Origin: Geojedonia litorea
GTDB taxonomy: Bacteria > Bacteroidota > Bacteroidia > Flavobacteriales > Flavobacteriaceae
DNA length: 64,000 nt
Direction: 5' to 3'
Assembly (NCBI RefSeq): GCF_042654525.1
Contig: NZ_JBHSGP010000008.1
Span: 124,001 to 188,000, forward strand
Each line of letters starts with the position of its first letter. Position 1 is the stretch's first letter. A program made the translations under genes and the position numbers. Shown here one piece after another: positions 14,454-23,677 of this stretch. The notes under the pieces were generated by a model. The model did no database searches. It was not told where the DNA came from and saw only the letters and a program-made list of their open reading frames with translations.

Positions 14454-16871
14454 ATGACAACTTTAGCAACAAAGCCAATGTATATTCCACTAGAAGGTGT
14501 GGAAAGCGAACATTGTGCGCTCATCGTAGATAAAGGCTTAAATCAAGTTAAACATATTCAATCTCATAAAGTTGAAATCAATAACAAGCGTGCTGTAATT
14601 GAGTCTTCTAAAATGGCTACGGCAATACCAGAAGCCGTTCAAACCATTCGCGATTTAGGTTATAACGTGACTACCATAAAAAGCACTTTTCCAGTTTTGG
14701 ATATGACCTGTGCTGCTTGTGCCGTTAGTGTAGAGAGCATAATAAGTTATGTAGAAGGCGTAGTAAAAACTTCAGTGAACTTTGCAACAGCATCCGTCAC
14801 TGTTGAATATCTACCTAATACCATCACCGCTGAAGATTTAAAAACAGCTGTACAATCTGTTGGGTATGATTTATTGATTGATAAGGACGATAATACCTCT
14901 CAAACTTTAGAAGACCTACATGAGAAAAAGTTCAATCAACTAAAATGGCGCACTATATATGCCACACTTTTTTCAATTCCTGTAGTTGTCATCGGGATGT
15001 TCTTTATGGATATGCCTTATGCTAATTACATCATGTGGGTATTATCTACACCAGTTATTTTATGGTTTGGTAAGGATTTTTACATTAATGCTTATAAACA
15101 AGCCAAACATCGATCAACCAATATGGATACCTTGGTGGCTTTAAGTACGGGTGTCGCTTATGTTTTTAGTGTATTTAATACCTTGTTTGCTGATTTTTGG
15201 CATGCAAGAGGTATACACGCGCATGTGTATTTTGAAACTGCTGCGGTTGTCATAGCATTTATATTATTAGGAAAGCTTTTGGAAGAAAAAGCAAAAGGTA
15301 ACACATCAACAGCCATTAAAAAGTTGATGGGTTTACAACCTAAATCGGTTATTGTTATAAATACAGACGGCGAACATATTGAAACAGCTATTGATAAGGT
15401 GATGAAGGATGATATCATTTTAGTAAAACCAGGAGAAAAAATAGCGGTTGATGGGATGGTAATTCATGGTAGTTCCTATGTTGATGAAAGCATGTTGAGC
15501 GGAGAACCTGTGCCTGTTTTTAAAAATGAAAACGATAAGGTGTTTGCAGGAACCATTAACCAAAAAGGGGGCTTTCAATTTAAAGCAGAAAAAGTGGGCG
15601 CAGAAACAATGCTCGCTCAAATAATAAGAATGGTGCAAGATGCCCAAGGTAGTAAAGCACCCGTTCAAAAATTGGTGGATAAAATAGCAGGTATTTTTGT
15701 GCCTATCGTTATTGGTATTTCTCTAATCGCTTTTGCATCTTGGGTGATTCTTGGTGGTGAAAATGGCTTTACACAAGGTTTAATTGCACTTGTTACTGTT
15801 TTGGTAATTGCTTGTCCTTGTGCGCTGGGTTTAGCAACACCAACTGCCATAATGGTTGGCGTTGGCAAAGGTGCTGAAAAAGGAATTTTAATTAAAGATG
15901 CCGAAAGTTTAGAACTGACCAAAAATGTTAATGCCATCGTGTTAGATAAAACAGGCACCATTACAGAAGGAAAACCTGTTGTAACCAACATGGTTTGGCT
16001 ACATAATGATGATAATTTCAAAGAAGTTCTATTTAGTATCGAAAAACTATCTGAACACCCACTAGCAGAAGCGGTTATCAATCATTTAGTCGCTGTTACT
16101 ATGGTGGAAATATCCGAGTTTGAAAGTATCACCGGTCGTGGTGCAAAAGCAAACTTTAATTCTGAAACCTATTATGTAGGGAATCAAAAACTTATGAATG
16201 AGCATGCTATCAAAATTTCTGAAGAGTTACAAGAACAAGCAACACTATGGAGCAGCGAATCTAAAACTGTTATTTGGTTTTCAAATTCAAAAGAAGCCTT
16301 GGCTGTATTAGCTATTGCTGATAAAATTAAAGCAACTTCTTTAGAAGCCATTAAACACCTTAAACAATTAGGTATTGATGTGTATATGCTTACTGGAGAC
16401 AATGAGGCGACAGCAAAAGCTATTGCTTTACAAACGGGTATTGAACATTTTCAAGCCGAAGTGATGCCTGAACAAAAAGCAGCTTTTGTAAAAGATTTAC
16501 AAGGCAAGGGTAAAATTGTAGCCATGGTGGGTGATGGTATTAACGATAGTGCTGCATTGGCACAAGCTAACGTAAGTATCGCTATGGGTAAAGGTAGCGA
16601 TATCGCAATGGATGTTGCAAAAATGACTATCATTTCATCCGACTTAAATAAAATCCCAATGGCCATCAAATTATCAAAACAAACCGTTGCGGCAATTCGT
16701 CAAAACCTGTTTTGGGCATTTATCTACAATATTATTGGCATTCCAATTGCAGCTGGTATTTTATACCCAATCAACGGATTTTTACTCAACCCAATGATTG
16801 CTGGTGCTGCTATGGCTTTTAGTAGTGTAAGTGTAGTTGGAAATAGTTTACTCTTAAAACTGAAAAAGTAA
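14454..16871 (+). CDS. copA: Cu+-exporting P-type ATPase
   Basis: 805 residues from ATG 14454; an in-frame ATG at 14418 would lie upstream of or inside the promoter and dyad. It has two N-terminal HMA domains: the first has lost its CxxC (GVESEHCALIV), the second is intact (LDMTCAACAVSVES). Then follow the P1B-1 core: phosphatase motif SGEP, CPC metal site Cys454-Pro-Cys456 in IACPCALGLATP, phosphorylated Asp498 in DKTGT, the SEHPLA nucleotide-binding motif and the hinge GDGINDSAALA. It exports Cu+ (possibly Ag+) from the cytosol using ATP. Its own promoter belongs to the shared set. The small HMA protein at 16961 follows but has a separate copy of the promoter. Confidence 0.93.
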   Translation: MTTLATKPMYIPLEGVESEHCALIVDKGLNQVKHIQSHKVEINNKRAVIESSKMATAIPEAVQTIRDLGYNVTTIKSTFPVLDMTCAACAVSVESIISYVEGVVKTSVNFATASVTVEYLPNTITAEDLKTAVQSVGYDLLIDKDDNTSQTLEDLHEKKFNQLKWRTIYATLFSIPVVVIGMFFMDMPYANYIMWVLSTPVILWFGKDFYINAYKQAKHRSTNMDTLVALSTGVAYVFSVFNTLFADFWHARGIHAHVYFETAAVVIAFILLGKLLEEKAKGNTSTAIKKLMGLQPKSVIVINTDGEHIETAIDKVMKDDIILVKPGEKIAVDGMVIHGSSYVDESMLSGEPVPVFKNENDKVFAGTINQKGGFQFKAEKVGAETMLAQIIRMVQDAQGSKAPVQKLVDKIAGIFVPIVIGISLIAFASWVILGGENGFTQGLIALVTVLVIACPCALGLATPTAIMVGVGKGAEKGILIKDAESLELTKNVNAIVLDKTGTITEGKPVVTNMVWLHNDDNFKEVLFSIEKLSEHPLAEAVINHLVAVTMVEISEFESITGRGAKANFNSETYYVGNQKLMNEHAIKISEELQEQATLWSSESKTVIWFSNSKEALAVLAIADKIKATSLEAIKHLKQLGIDVYMLTGDNEATAKAIALQTGIEHFQAEVMPEQKAAFVKDLQGKGKIVAMVGDGINDSAALAQANVSIAMGKGSDIAMDVAKMTIISSDLNKIPMAIKLSKQTVAAIRQNLFWAFIYNIIGIPIAAGILYPINGFLLNPMIAGAAMAFSSVSVVGNSLLLKLKK

Positions 16872-16931
16872 ATCTTATAACATAATCCAAAAATAATGCA
16901 ACAGCTAATTCATTGATAAATAGCAACTTTA
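16872..16931 (+). promoter_or_regulatory. Shared metal promoter/operator, site 2 (HMA-1)
   Basis: AATCTTATAAC at 16872 (directly after the copA stop), ATGCAACA at 16897-16904, 19 nt, then CAACTTTA (16924-16931) as a weak -7 box. The first 9 bases are the same as at site 1. Confidence 0.65.
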
Positions 16932-16960
16932 CTTAATTGTTAAATTAAAATCTTAAACAA

Positions 16961-17224
16961 ATGAAAACGTTAAAACTACAAATTCCAAACATGCAAAGTG
17001 CACATTGCCAAATGCGCGTAAACAAAGCATTGCACACCATTGAAGGTGCTACATCTATTAGTACAATATCTGGAGAAGCCTACCTTATGTTGCCAGATGA
17101 AATGTCGGCTGCTGAAGCCATAATTGCTGTAGAGAAAGCCGGATATTATGTTACAGATATTGCTAAAAGCGATTTAACTCTATTGCAATTTGATGAATTT
17201 CCATTGGAATTTGTTCATTGCTAA
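16961..17224 (+). CDS. Small HMA-fold protein with atypical SxHC motif
   Basis: 87 residues with the beta-alpha-beta-beta-alpha-beta pattern of copper chaperones (LQIPNMQSAHCQMRVNKAL, later AVEKAGYYVTDI). The normal MxCxxC loop is replaced by MQSAHC, so only one Cys (Cys16) plus His15 remain. This matches the degenerate first HMA domain of the upstream CopA (VESEHC), which suggests that the two form a pair. The protein ends FPLEFVHC, adding a His-Cys at the terminus. It is probably a cytosolic metal-binding partner of CopA or a regulator of it; a role in Cu+ delivery is inferred and not shown. It is transcribed from its own copy of the shared promoter. Confidence 0.8.
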   Translation: MKTLKLQIPNMQSAHCQMRVNKALHTIEGATSISTISGEAYLMLPDEMSAAEAIIAVEKAGYYVTDIAKSDLTLLQFDEFPLEFVHC

Positions 17225-17261
17225 AACTAAAACATAAATGCTGCAATTCACACCACTTAGA

Positions 17262-17283
17262 ATTGTAGTGACTGTATTACAAT
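17262..17283. promoter_or_regulatory. TACAAT dyad before regulator 2
   Basis: ATTGTA (17262-17267), 10-nt spacer, TACAAT (17278-17283), located 15 bp before the ATG at 17299. The half sites are the same as in the exact dyad at copA, but the spacer is 2 nt longer. A possible autoregulatory site. Confidence 0.4.
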
Positions 17284-17298
17284 GTAAAGATGTTTATT

Positions 17299-17862
17299 AT
17301 GAAACTGTCAGTAAAAAACATGGTTTGCCCAAGATGTATTATGGTGATAAAAAATGAGCTCACCAGCCTTAATGTCGTTCCAGAACATATAAAATTGGGA
17401 GAATTGGATTTGCTTGAAGAACTTTCAGAAGACCAACTCATTATGCTTAAATCACAACTTGCATCACAAGGTTTTGAAATTATAGACGATCGTAAAGCCA
17501 TGCTGGTTGAAAAAATAAAAAACATCATTATTGAACTTATTCATAGTTATGATACTGTAGATATTAAGCAAAAGATTTCTAGTATCATTAGTGAAAAACT
17601 GAATGTTGATTATAATCATTTAAGTTCAATGTTTTCATCAGTTCAAGGTTTAACCATTGAAAAATACATCATTCTTCAAAGAATAGAACGAGCAAAAGAG
17701 TTATTAGTTTATAATGAACTTACCTTAAGTGAAATAGCCTATAAGCTTGGCTATACTAACGTGCAGCATCTTTCCACGCAATTTAAAAAAGTTACAGGGT
17801 TAACCCCTTCGCATTTTAAAACCATCAAGAAAAACAAGCGCAAAGCTATAGATCAATTATAG
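17299..17862 (+). CDS. HMA-AraC fusion regulator 2
   Basis: 187 residues from ATG 17299; an upstream in-frame ATG at 17290 (MFI) is less likely because MKLSVKNMVC matches the paralogue's start. It has an N-terminal metal-binding-like domain with CxxC in NMVCPRCIMVIKNEL, and an AraC helix-turn-helix domain at about residues 85-187 (LVYNELTLSEIAYKLGYTN, later HLSTQFKKVTGLTPSHFK). It is a clear paralogue of the protein at 13809 over the full length. Context: it sits between the HMA-1 gene and the RND operon and ends in a strong terminator. Role inferred: metal-dependent activator, with partly overlapping targets. Confidence 0.85.
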   Translation: MKLSVKNMVCPRCIMVIKNELTSLNVVPEHIKLGELDLLEELSEDQLIMLKSQLASQGFEIIDDRKAMLVEKIKNIIIELIHSYDTVDIKQKISSIISEKLNVDYNHLSSMFSSVQGLTIEKYIILQRIERAKELLVYNELTLSEIAYKLGYTNVQHLSTQFKKVTGLTPSHFKTIKKNKRKAIDQL

Positions 17863-17888
17863 CCTATTTTTATTCATAAACACTTTTT

Positions 17889-17914
17889 AAAGGCACTACT
17901 CAAGTGCCTTTTTT
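17889..17914 (+). terminator. Rho-independent terminator
   Basis: AAAGGCACT-ACTCA-AGTGCCTTT (perfect 9-bp stem) with a T-tract to 17914. It isolates the regulator from the RND operon promoter that starts at 17933. Confidence 0.9.
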
Positions 17915-17932
17915 CATTGAAAAACCATATAA

Positions 17933-17993
17933 AATTTTAGAACTAATAGGTGTAAAAGTGCAACACAAAATCTAGTGTACACATCTAATTTTG
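17933..17993 (+). promoter_or_regulatory. Shared metal promoter/operator, site 3 (RND operon)
   Basis: AATTTTAGAAC at 17933, GTGTAAAA and GTGCAACA as tandem 8-mers (17950-17965), exactly 20 nt, then a perfect -7 box TAATTTTG (17986-17993). Closely similar to site 5 over its whole length (AGAACTAATAGGTG). Confidence 0.72.
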
Positions 17994-18025
17994 ACATGTA
18001 ATAGTAATCATTAAATCAACATATT

Positions 18026-19096
18026 ATGTATCAAAAAATCAACACATGGAAAGCCATGTTTTTGTACACTATTTTAGCTATGGCTATAGTTTCATGTACA
18101 ACAAGTAATGGCGAACATTCTGAGGCCAACGGCACCTCAATGGAAGTTAATAAGCTACCTGTAGATGTTATTGAAGCTAAAGAATTAGAACTTAATCAAG
18201 AAGAAATTCTTGTTGGCACCATCATACCAATTCAGGAGGTGGCCATTGTTAGTGAAGTCTCTCAAAAAATAACTAAAATCGCTTTTAAAGATGGTGATTA
18301 TGTTTCAAAAGGTCAGTTGCTTTATAAATTAAATGATGCCGACATCAGAGCAAAACAAAAGGAACTTCAAGCAGAATTGAAATTAGCGCAATTAAACGAG
18401 CAACGTTATGCGAGTTTATTGAAAACTGAAGCCATTCGTCAGCAAGAATATGACGAAATTGAAACTAAATTACATTCTCTTCTAGCACAGGTTGAATTTT
18501 TAAACTTTCAGATTAGTAAAACTGAAATTAGAGCACCATTTTCAGGTAACATTGGAATTTCTAAAGTTGATTTAGGCGCTTATGTATATCCAGGACTTGA
18601 ATTGGTGAATCTTCAAGATCAATCGAAGGTAAAGCTTAACTTTTTAGTACCTGAAAAGTATCTAATACAGGTGAAAAAAGGTAAATCCGTTTCATTTACC
18701 ACACAACTTTCTAATGAAGTGCACGAAGCAAAAATTGTTGCTGGCAATTCTGGTTTGGATAATCAAAATAGAAGTTTAACGGTTCAGGCGATTGCCGATA
18801 ATTCTAAAAATGAATTTAAAGGAGGCATGTCTGCAAAAATCAACTTCTCAACACTTAACGAAGGCACTAAAGGTATTACAATCCCTTCACAAGCTTTGAT
18901 TCCAAGTGAACAAGGGTACAGTGTGTTTTTACTACAAGAAGATAGAGCAAAAATTACAGCTGTGACCATTAGCAACAGAACTGAAAATGAAGTTACCATT
19001 CTTTCAGGAATCAATGATGGCGATAAGGTTATCATATCAAATATCATGCGATTAGGTGATGGGACTCCTGTTGTTGAGGTTACAGAATCAAATTAA
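18026..19096 (+). CDS. RND efflux periplasmic adaptor (MFP), lipoprotein
   Basis: 356 residues: lipoprotein signal with lipobox AIVSCTTS (Cys24), barrel-sandwich (lipoyl-like) halves around IIPIQEVAIVSEVSQKITKI and later TEIRAPFSGNIGIS, an alpha-helical hairpin between them (KQKELQAELKLAQLNEQRY), then the beta-barrel and the membrane-proximal domain. It connects the inner-membrane RND pump to the TolC channel. First gene of a three-gene operon (adaptor, pump, TolC) with spacings of 11 bp and an overlap or near-overlap. The shared metal promoter upstream suggests metal-controlled expression although the pump looks like a drug-type RND. Confidence 0.9.
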   Translation: MYQKINTWKAMFLYTILAMAIVSCTTSNGEHSEANGTSMEVNKLPVDVIEAKELELNQEEILVGTIIPIQEVAIVSEVSQKITKIAFKDGDYVSKGQLLYKLNDADIRAKQKELQAELKLAQLNEQRYASLLKTEAIRQQEYDEIETKLHSLLAQVEFLNFQISKTEIRAPFSGNIGISKVDLGAYVYPGLELVNLQDQSKVKLNFLVPEKYLIQVKKGKSVSFTTQLSNEVHEAKIVAGNSGLDNQNRSLTVQAIADNSKNEFKGGMSAKINFSTLNEGTKGITIPSQALIPSEQGYSVFLLQEDRAKITAVTISNRTENEVTILSGINDGDKVIISNIMRLGDGTPVVEVTESN

Positions 19097-19107
19097 AACA
19101 TAAGATC

Positions 19108-22100
19108 ATGAGTTTACCATCAATAAGTATAAAAAAACCCGTTTTGGCAGGGGTGTTTTCCGCCTTAATTGTCATCATGGGTATTGTAGGCTGGATGAAT
19201 TTAGGGGTTAGAGAGTTTCCTTTAACCGAACCTCCTGTCATTTCAGTCGTGACCTTTTATCCTGGCGCAAGTCCAGACGTAATTGCTTCCAAAATCACGA
19301 AACCCATGGAAGAGTCAATTGCAGAAGCCAATGGACTGCGAACCATTTCATCTGAATCGAGAGAGCAAGTAAGTATCATAACTATAGAATTTAATAGAGA
19401 TATTGATTTGGAAGATGCCTTAAATGACGTTCGAGATAAGGTATCGAAATCTAAAAATCAAATTCCTGCCGATGTCGATCCTCCAATAGTGGAAAAGGCA
19501 TCGTCACCAGATAATTTGGTGGCTTTTCTAGAAGTAGAAAGTGATACAAAAGATATTAAAGAAGTCAGTCATTTAGCTTCAACAACCATCAAAGACCGTA
19601 TGCAATCCATACCTGGAGTTAATAGAGTTGCGGTTGTTGGTGAGCATAAATACGCAATGAGACTACGTTTTGACCCTATTAAATTGGCGGCATTACAACT
19701 TACACCAGAAGATATCAGGCTAGCTTTGTTAAGAGAAAACATCGATTTGCCTTCTGGAAGAATAGAAGGTGATAATAATGAATTGAGTGTGCGTTCTATT
19801 GGACGCTTAACAACAGCAGAAGAGTTTAATAACATGATTATTAAGCAGGATGCCAATACCATCATTAAGCTGAAAGATATTGGTTACGCAGAGTTAGGTG
19901 AAATGAATGAGCGTACGGCTATCATTAATGGAACTCATAATGCCAATCGTGTTGGTGTGGGCATTGCAATTCAAATTCAAAGAGGCGCCAATGCCATTGA
20001 AGTGGTGGACGAGTTTTACAAACGACTTGATCAATTACGACAAGAAGTTCCCAAAGAATACCGATTAATTGTAGGGTTTGACTTTACAAAACCTGTTAGA
20101 GAGTCTATTAAAGAAGTTGAAGAAACATTATTTATTGCCTTTGGTCTGGTAGTGCTCATCATATTCTTATTCTTAAGAGATTGGCGTTCAACCATTATTC
20201 CTGTGTTGGCCATTCCTGTTTCCATTCTTTCAGCCTTTTTTATCATGTATTTGGCTGGATTCTCTATAAACGTTCTTACTCTGTTAGGCTTGGTACTTGC
20301 CATTGGTTTGGTGGTAGATGATGCGATTGTGGTACTAGAAAACATCTATAAAAAGGTGGAAGAAGGCATGACACCAATTCAAGCGGCATTTAAAGGTTCA
20401 AAGGAAATCTATTTTGCGGTAATATCAACAACCATAACACTTGCTGCTGTATTTATGCCTATCATTTTTATGGGAGGCATTAGTGGTCAGTTATTTAAGG
20501 AGTTCGCCATTGTCGTGTCAGGATCTGTATTGGTTTCAGCATTTGTGGCCTTAACCTTGTCGCCTATGTTGAGTGCTTATTTATTAAAAAAGCAAGACCA
20601 ACCAAATTGGCTTTATCGCACAACAGAACCGTTTTTTATCAAACTAAACAATGGTTATGAAAGATTGCTAACGGCCTTTATGAAAAAACGTTGGATGGCT
20701 TGGGTGTTCTTGGTAGTAGCTGGAGGATTGATTTTTGTGGTGGGTAAAACATTGCCTTCTGAATTGGCTCCAGTTGAAGACCGTTCAAACATAAGTTTAA
20801 TTGCGGTTGCACCTGAAGGCGTTTCTTTTGACTATATGAAAAAAGGAATGACAGAGGTTGGGAAGTATGTGAATGAATCTACTGATGGATTGTACCAAAC
20901 ATATTCTATGGTAGCCATTTCATTTATTCCAGCACCTGCACCAGTTAATGTTGCTGTACAAAGTATTTATTTGAATGATCCTAAAGACCGAAAAATGTCA
21001 GCGCAGGATTTATACAATCAATATGGTGCAGCTTCGGGTAACTTTAGGGATTTCTTACTATTTCCATACATGCCACCAACTATAGGTACGCGATATGGAG
21101 GAGGCATGCCTGTTCAATTTGTGTTGCAAACACAAAGTTTGGATAGCTTAAATAAAGTACTTCCAAAATTTTTACAAGCGGCACGTCAAAGTCCGAAATT
21201 GATGTTTGTGGACTCTGATTTAAAGATGAATAAACCTGAAGTAAAAATCAATGTAGACAGACAAAAAGCAGCCCTAATGGGAGTCTCTATTCAAGAGGTG
21301 TCTCGAGCATTACAATTATCATTATCTGGACAGCGCTATGGTTATTTCTTACGTAACGATAGACAATATGAAGTGATTGGACAAGTTGAAAAACTGCAAC
21401 GAAATGATATCAGTGATTTGCGCTCCATCAACGTGCGTTCTTCTAACGGACAAATGATTTCTTCAGACAATTTAGTGACTATGGAAGAAGGGATTAGTCC
21501 TGCAGCCATTTATCGCTACGATCAATATACATCGGCAACAATTTCCGCAGGTCTTGCTCCAGGTGTTAGTTTGGAAGAAGGCATTAAGGAAATGCAAAAC
21601 ATAAAGCGCGAGGTTTTAGGAGACAACTTTAAATCAAGTCTAGCAGGTCAAGCAAGGGATTATGAAGAAAGTCAAGGAAATATTCTGTTCACCTTGTTAT
21701 TAGCACTCATCATCATTTACATGATTCTTGCTGCGCAATTTGAAAGCTTACGAGATCCACTTATTATCATGCTTACAGTTCCGATGGCTGTTACTGGCGC
21801 TATATTGAGTCTGTATTTCTTTGGTCAAAGTTTAAATGTATTCAGTCAAATTGGCATTATTACACTTGTTGGACTAATCACTAAAAATGGAATTCTAATT
21901 GTGGAATTCGCCAACGATTTAAAAGCCAAAGGACTTTCAAAATTTGAAGCGGCTACACAAGCTGCAGTACAACGTTTTAGACCAATTTTAATGACGTCTT
22001 TAGCCATGATATTTGGCGCATTACCAATTGCAATGACTTTTAACAGTCGTCAGTCATTAGGCATCGTCATTGCTGGAGGGTTGATTTTTGCTGGTATTCT

Positions 22101-22209
22101 AACACTTTTTATCATTCCAGCAGTGTACTCTTATTTATCCAGTGCAAAGGCTACTGCTGAAATTGTAGAAGAAGAACGCCCTTCACTAGAGATTCGTAAT
22201 GAATATTAA
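19108..22209 (+). CDS. RND efflux pump, HAE1 (AcrB-like) type
   Basis: 1033 residues, typical length for AcrB-like HAE1 permeases. It has the N-terminal helix, the periplasmic start FPLTEPPVISVVTFYPGASP, the proton-relay helix 4 with two acidic residues in GLVLAIGLVVDDAIVVLENI, a second half with ALIIIYMILAAQFESLRDPL and GLITKNGILIVEFANDL, and the TM11 segment AVQRFRPILMTSLAMIFGALP. HAE1 pumps usually export hydrophobic drugs or detergents, not metals, and the CusA-type metal residues are absent. Placement inside a copper island under the shared promoter suggests that it exports a metal complex or a toxic compound made worse by copper; this is inference. Confidence 0.92.
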   Translation: MSLPSISIKKPVLAGVFSALIVIMGIVGWMNLGVREFPLTEPPVISVVTFYPGASPDVIASKITKPMEESIAEANGLRTISSESREQVSIITIEFNRDIDLEDALNDVRDKVSKSKNQIPADVDPPIVEKASSPDNLVAFLEVESDTKDIKEVSHLASTTIKDRMQSIPGVNRVAVVGEHKYAMRLRFDPIKLAALQLTPEDIRLALLRENIDLPSGRIEGDNNELSVRSIGRLTTAEEFNNMIIKQDANTIIKLKDIGYAELGEMNERTAIINGTHNANRVGVGIAIQIQRGANAIEVVDEFYKRLDQLRQEVPKEYRLIVGFDFTKPVRESIKEVEETLFIAFGLVVLIIFLFLRDWRSTIIPVLAIPVSILSAFFIMYLAGFSINVLTLLGLVLAIGLVVDDAIVVLENIYKKVEEGMTPIQAAFKGSKEIYFAVISTTITLAAVFMPIIFMGGISGQLFKEFAIVVSGSVLVSAFVALTLSPMLSAYLLKKQDQPNWLYRTTEPFFIKLNNGYERLLTAFMKKRWMAWVFLVVAGGLIFVVGKTLPSELAPVEDRSNISLIAVAPEGVSFDYMKKGMTEVGKYVNESTDGLYQTYSMVAISFIPAPAPVNVAVQSIYLNDPKDRKMSAQDLYNQYGAASGNFRDFLLFPYMPPTIGTRYGGGMPVQFVLQTQSLDSLNKVLPKFLQAARQSPKLMFVDSDLKMNKPEVKINVDRQKAALMGVSIQEVSRALQLSLSGQRYGYFLRNDRQYEVIGQVEKLQRNDISDLRSINVRSSNGQMISSDNLVTMEEGISPAAIYRYDQYTSATISAGLAPGVSLEEGIKEMQNIKREVLGDNFKSSLAGQARDYEESQGNILFTLLLALIIIYMILAAQFESLRDPLIIMLTVPMAVTGAILSLYFFGQSLNVFSQIGIITLVGLITKNGILIVEFANDLKAKGLSKFEAATQAAVQRFRPILMTSLAMIFGALPIAMTFNSRQSLGIVIAGGLIFAGILTLFIIPAVYSYLSSAKATAEIVEEERPSLEIRNEY

Positions 22210-22219
22210 AACTTTAACA

Positions 22220-23560
22220 ATGAAAACACATATTTTAAAATTAGTGGTTATCCTGTTGGTTTTTACATCAGGTATAAACGTAATGGCTCAAAAAGTAATT
22301 AGTTTAGAGGAAGCCATTGCATTAGCATCTCAAGGGAATAAAGCATTAAAGATTCAAAACCTTGAAGAACTGCGCGTAAAACAAGCCGTAAAACAAGCCA
22401 AAAGCGCATGGTTGCCTAACGTTGCTTTCAATGGAAATATCTCTAGGTATTTTGATAGACAAATTATTTTTCTTCCTGGCAGTTTTGCAGGTACAGATAA
22501 AGAAGTTCAGGAAGTTAGCGTTGGCGGGTTGTACCAGTATAACAGTAGTGTAACTTTCAACCAAACTCTTTTTTCAATGAAATCCAATCAGGAAATCAAA
22601 GCTTCCTTAATAGAAGAGCAAATTGAAAAGGAAAAATCGGGTGATTTAGAAAGTCGATTGATTCATGAAGTCACAAAAACCTACTATCAGGTACTATTGA
22701 CACAAAATCAATTAGTGTTATTACAGAAAAGTCTTCAACGGAATGAAAAAGCACTTAAAGATGCCAAGTCACTTTTTTTACAAGGCAAAGGCTTAAAGAC
22801 AGATTCTTTGAGAAGCTATATCGCTGTTGAAAACTTAAAAACTTCTGTAGCCTTTCAATTAAGCACTATTGCGATTACTAAAACCCAGTTAAAACAATTG
22901 ATTGGCGTCGATGAAAACGAAGATTTAGAACTTGTGGATAGTTTGTCTTTAAATGATAATAGTGATGAGCTTGACGTATTTGATGAATCGATTTCAATTG
23001 AAGATTTAAAGCGACACGACCTTGAAATTCAGAAATTGGTTATTGAACTTGAAGAAAGAAGATTAGCTGCAGAAAAGGCCATACGATCTCCTGAAATATC
23101 TTTAATTGGACAATACCAGTTGCAATCTCAATTGGATGATGAAAACTTCAAAAACCAAACATGGCATAACACCACATTTATAGGAATCAATTTTTCAATT
23201 CCGATTTTATCTGGTGGTAAAACAACTTCTAAAGTGAAACAAAGCCAATTAAAATTGGAACAAGAAAAGATTAAAATGAATGATATGCATGACAAGGTAA
23301 GGTTAGAACTCGCTACGATCATGAACAACTGGAACAATGCCAAGCTACAGTACGAAACTCAAAAAAGAACCGTGGAAGCTGCTGAAGTCAATTATGCGAT
23401 GAATAACCAGCGATACAATAACGGGATTGGCTCCAAACTGGAAGTAACCGACGCTGAACTTGCCCTTACTTCGTCGCAGATTACTTATTTACAAGCCATT
23501 TACAATCTTAAAATGAGTAAAACCGAACTTCAAAGAGCCTTAGGTCAACTTAATTTTTAA
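22220..23560 (+). CDS. TolC family outer membrane channel
   Basis: 446 residues from ATG 22220; an ATG at 22199 would overlap the pump gene. Signal peptide with core LVVILLVFTSG and cleavage at NVMAQ. Two outer-membrane-efflux-protein repeats with long coiled-coil helices (VTKTYYQVLLTQNQLVLLQ and, in the second half, KMNDMHDKVRLELATIMNNW) and the Gly/Pro-rich strand INFSIPILSGG. It forms the trimeric outer-membrane exit duct for the adaptor and pump encoded immediately upstream. It ends the operon. Confidence 0.9.
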   Translation: MKTHILKLVVILLVFTSGINVMAQKVISLEEAIALASQGNKALKIQNLEELRVKQAVKQAKSAWLPNVAFNGNISRYFDRQIIFLPGSFAGTDKEVQEVSVGGLYQYNSSVTFNQTLFSMKSNQEIKASLIEEQIEKEKSGDLESRLIHEVTKTYYQVLLTQNQLVLLQKSLQRNEKALKDAKSLFLQGKGLKTDSLRSYIAVENLKTSVAFQLSTIAITKTQLKQLIGVDENEDLELVDSLSLNDNSDELDVFDESISIEDLKRHDLEIQKLVIELEERRLAAEKAIRSPEISLIGQYQLQSQLDDENFKNQTWHNTTFIGINFSIPILSGGKTTSKVKQSQLKLEQEKIKMNDMHDKVRLELATIMNNWNNAKLQYETQKRTVEAAEVNYAMNNQRYNNGIGSKLEVTDAELALTSSQITYLQAIYNLKMSKTELQRALGQLNF

Positions 23561-23575
23561 ACATTTAGAACAATA

Positions 23576-23636
23576 AATTTTATTAATAACAGCCAAAATA
23601 GTGCAATACTTACTTGTACTTCTAGCAGTAAATTTG
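23576..23636 (+). promoter_or_regulatory. Shared metal promoter/operator, site 4 (HMA-2)
   Basis: AATTTTATTAATAAC at 23576, CCAAAATA then GTGCAATA (23601-23608), exactly 20 nt, perfect -7 box TAAATTTG (23629-23636). It is 41 bp before the ATG of the small HMA gene. Confidence 0.72.
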
Positions 23637-23677
23637 TTCTTATTAATGAAATGATGTAATTATAAAATTAGAATAAA

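Noticed and set aside
15665..16081. Long open frame (138 codons) on the - strand inside copA
   Set aside because: Shadow of the copA reading frame, rich in Ser, Ile and Pro without a family match.
18026..23560. Cus-type metal function for the first RND operon
   Set aside because: The pump has the HAE1 (drug-type) signature and the length of AcrB; only its promoter links it to metals.
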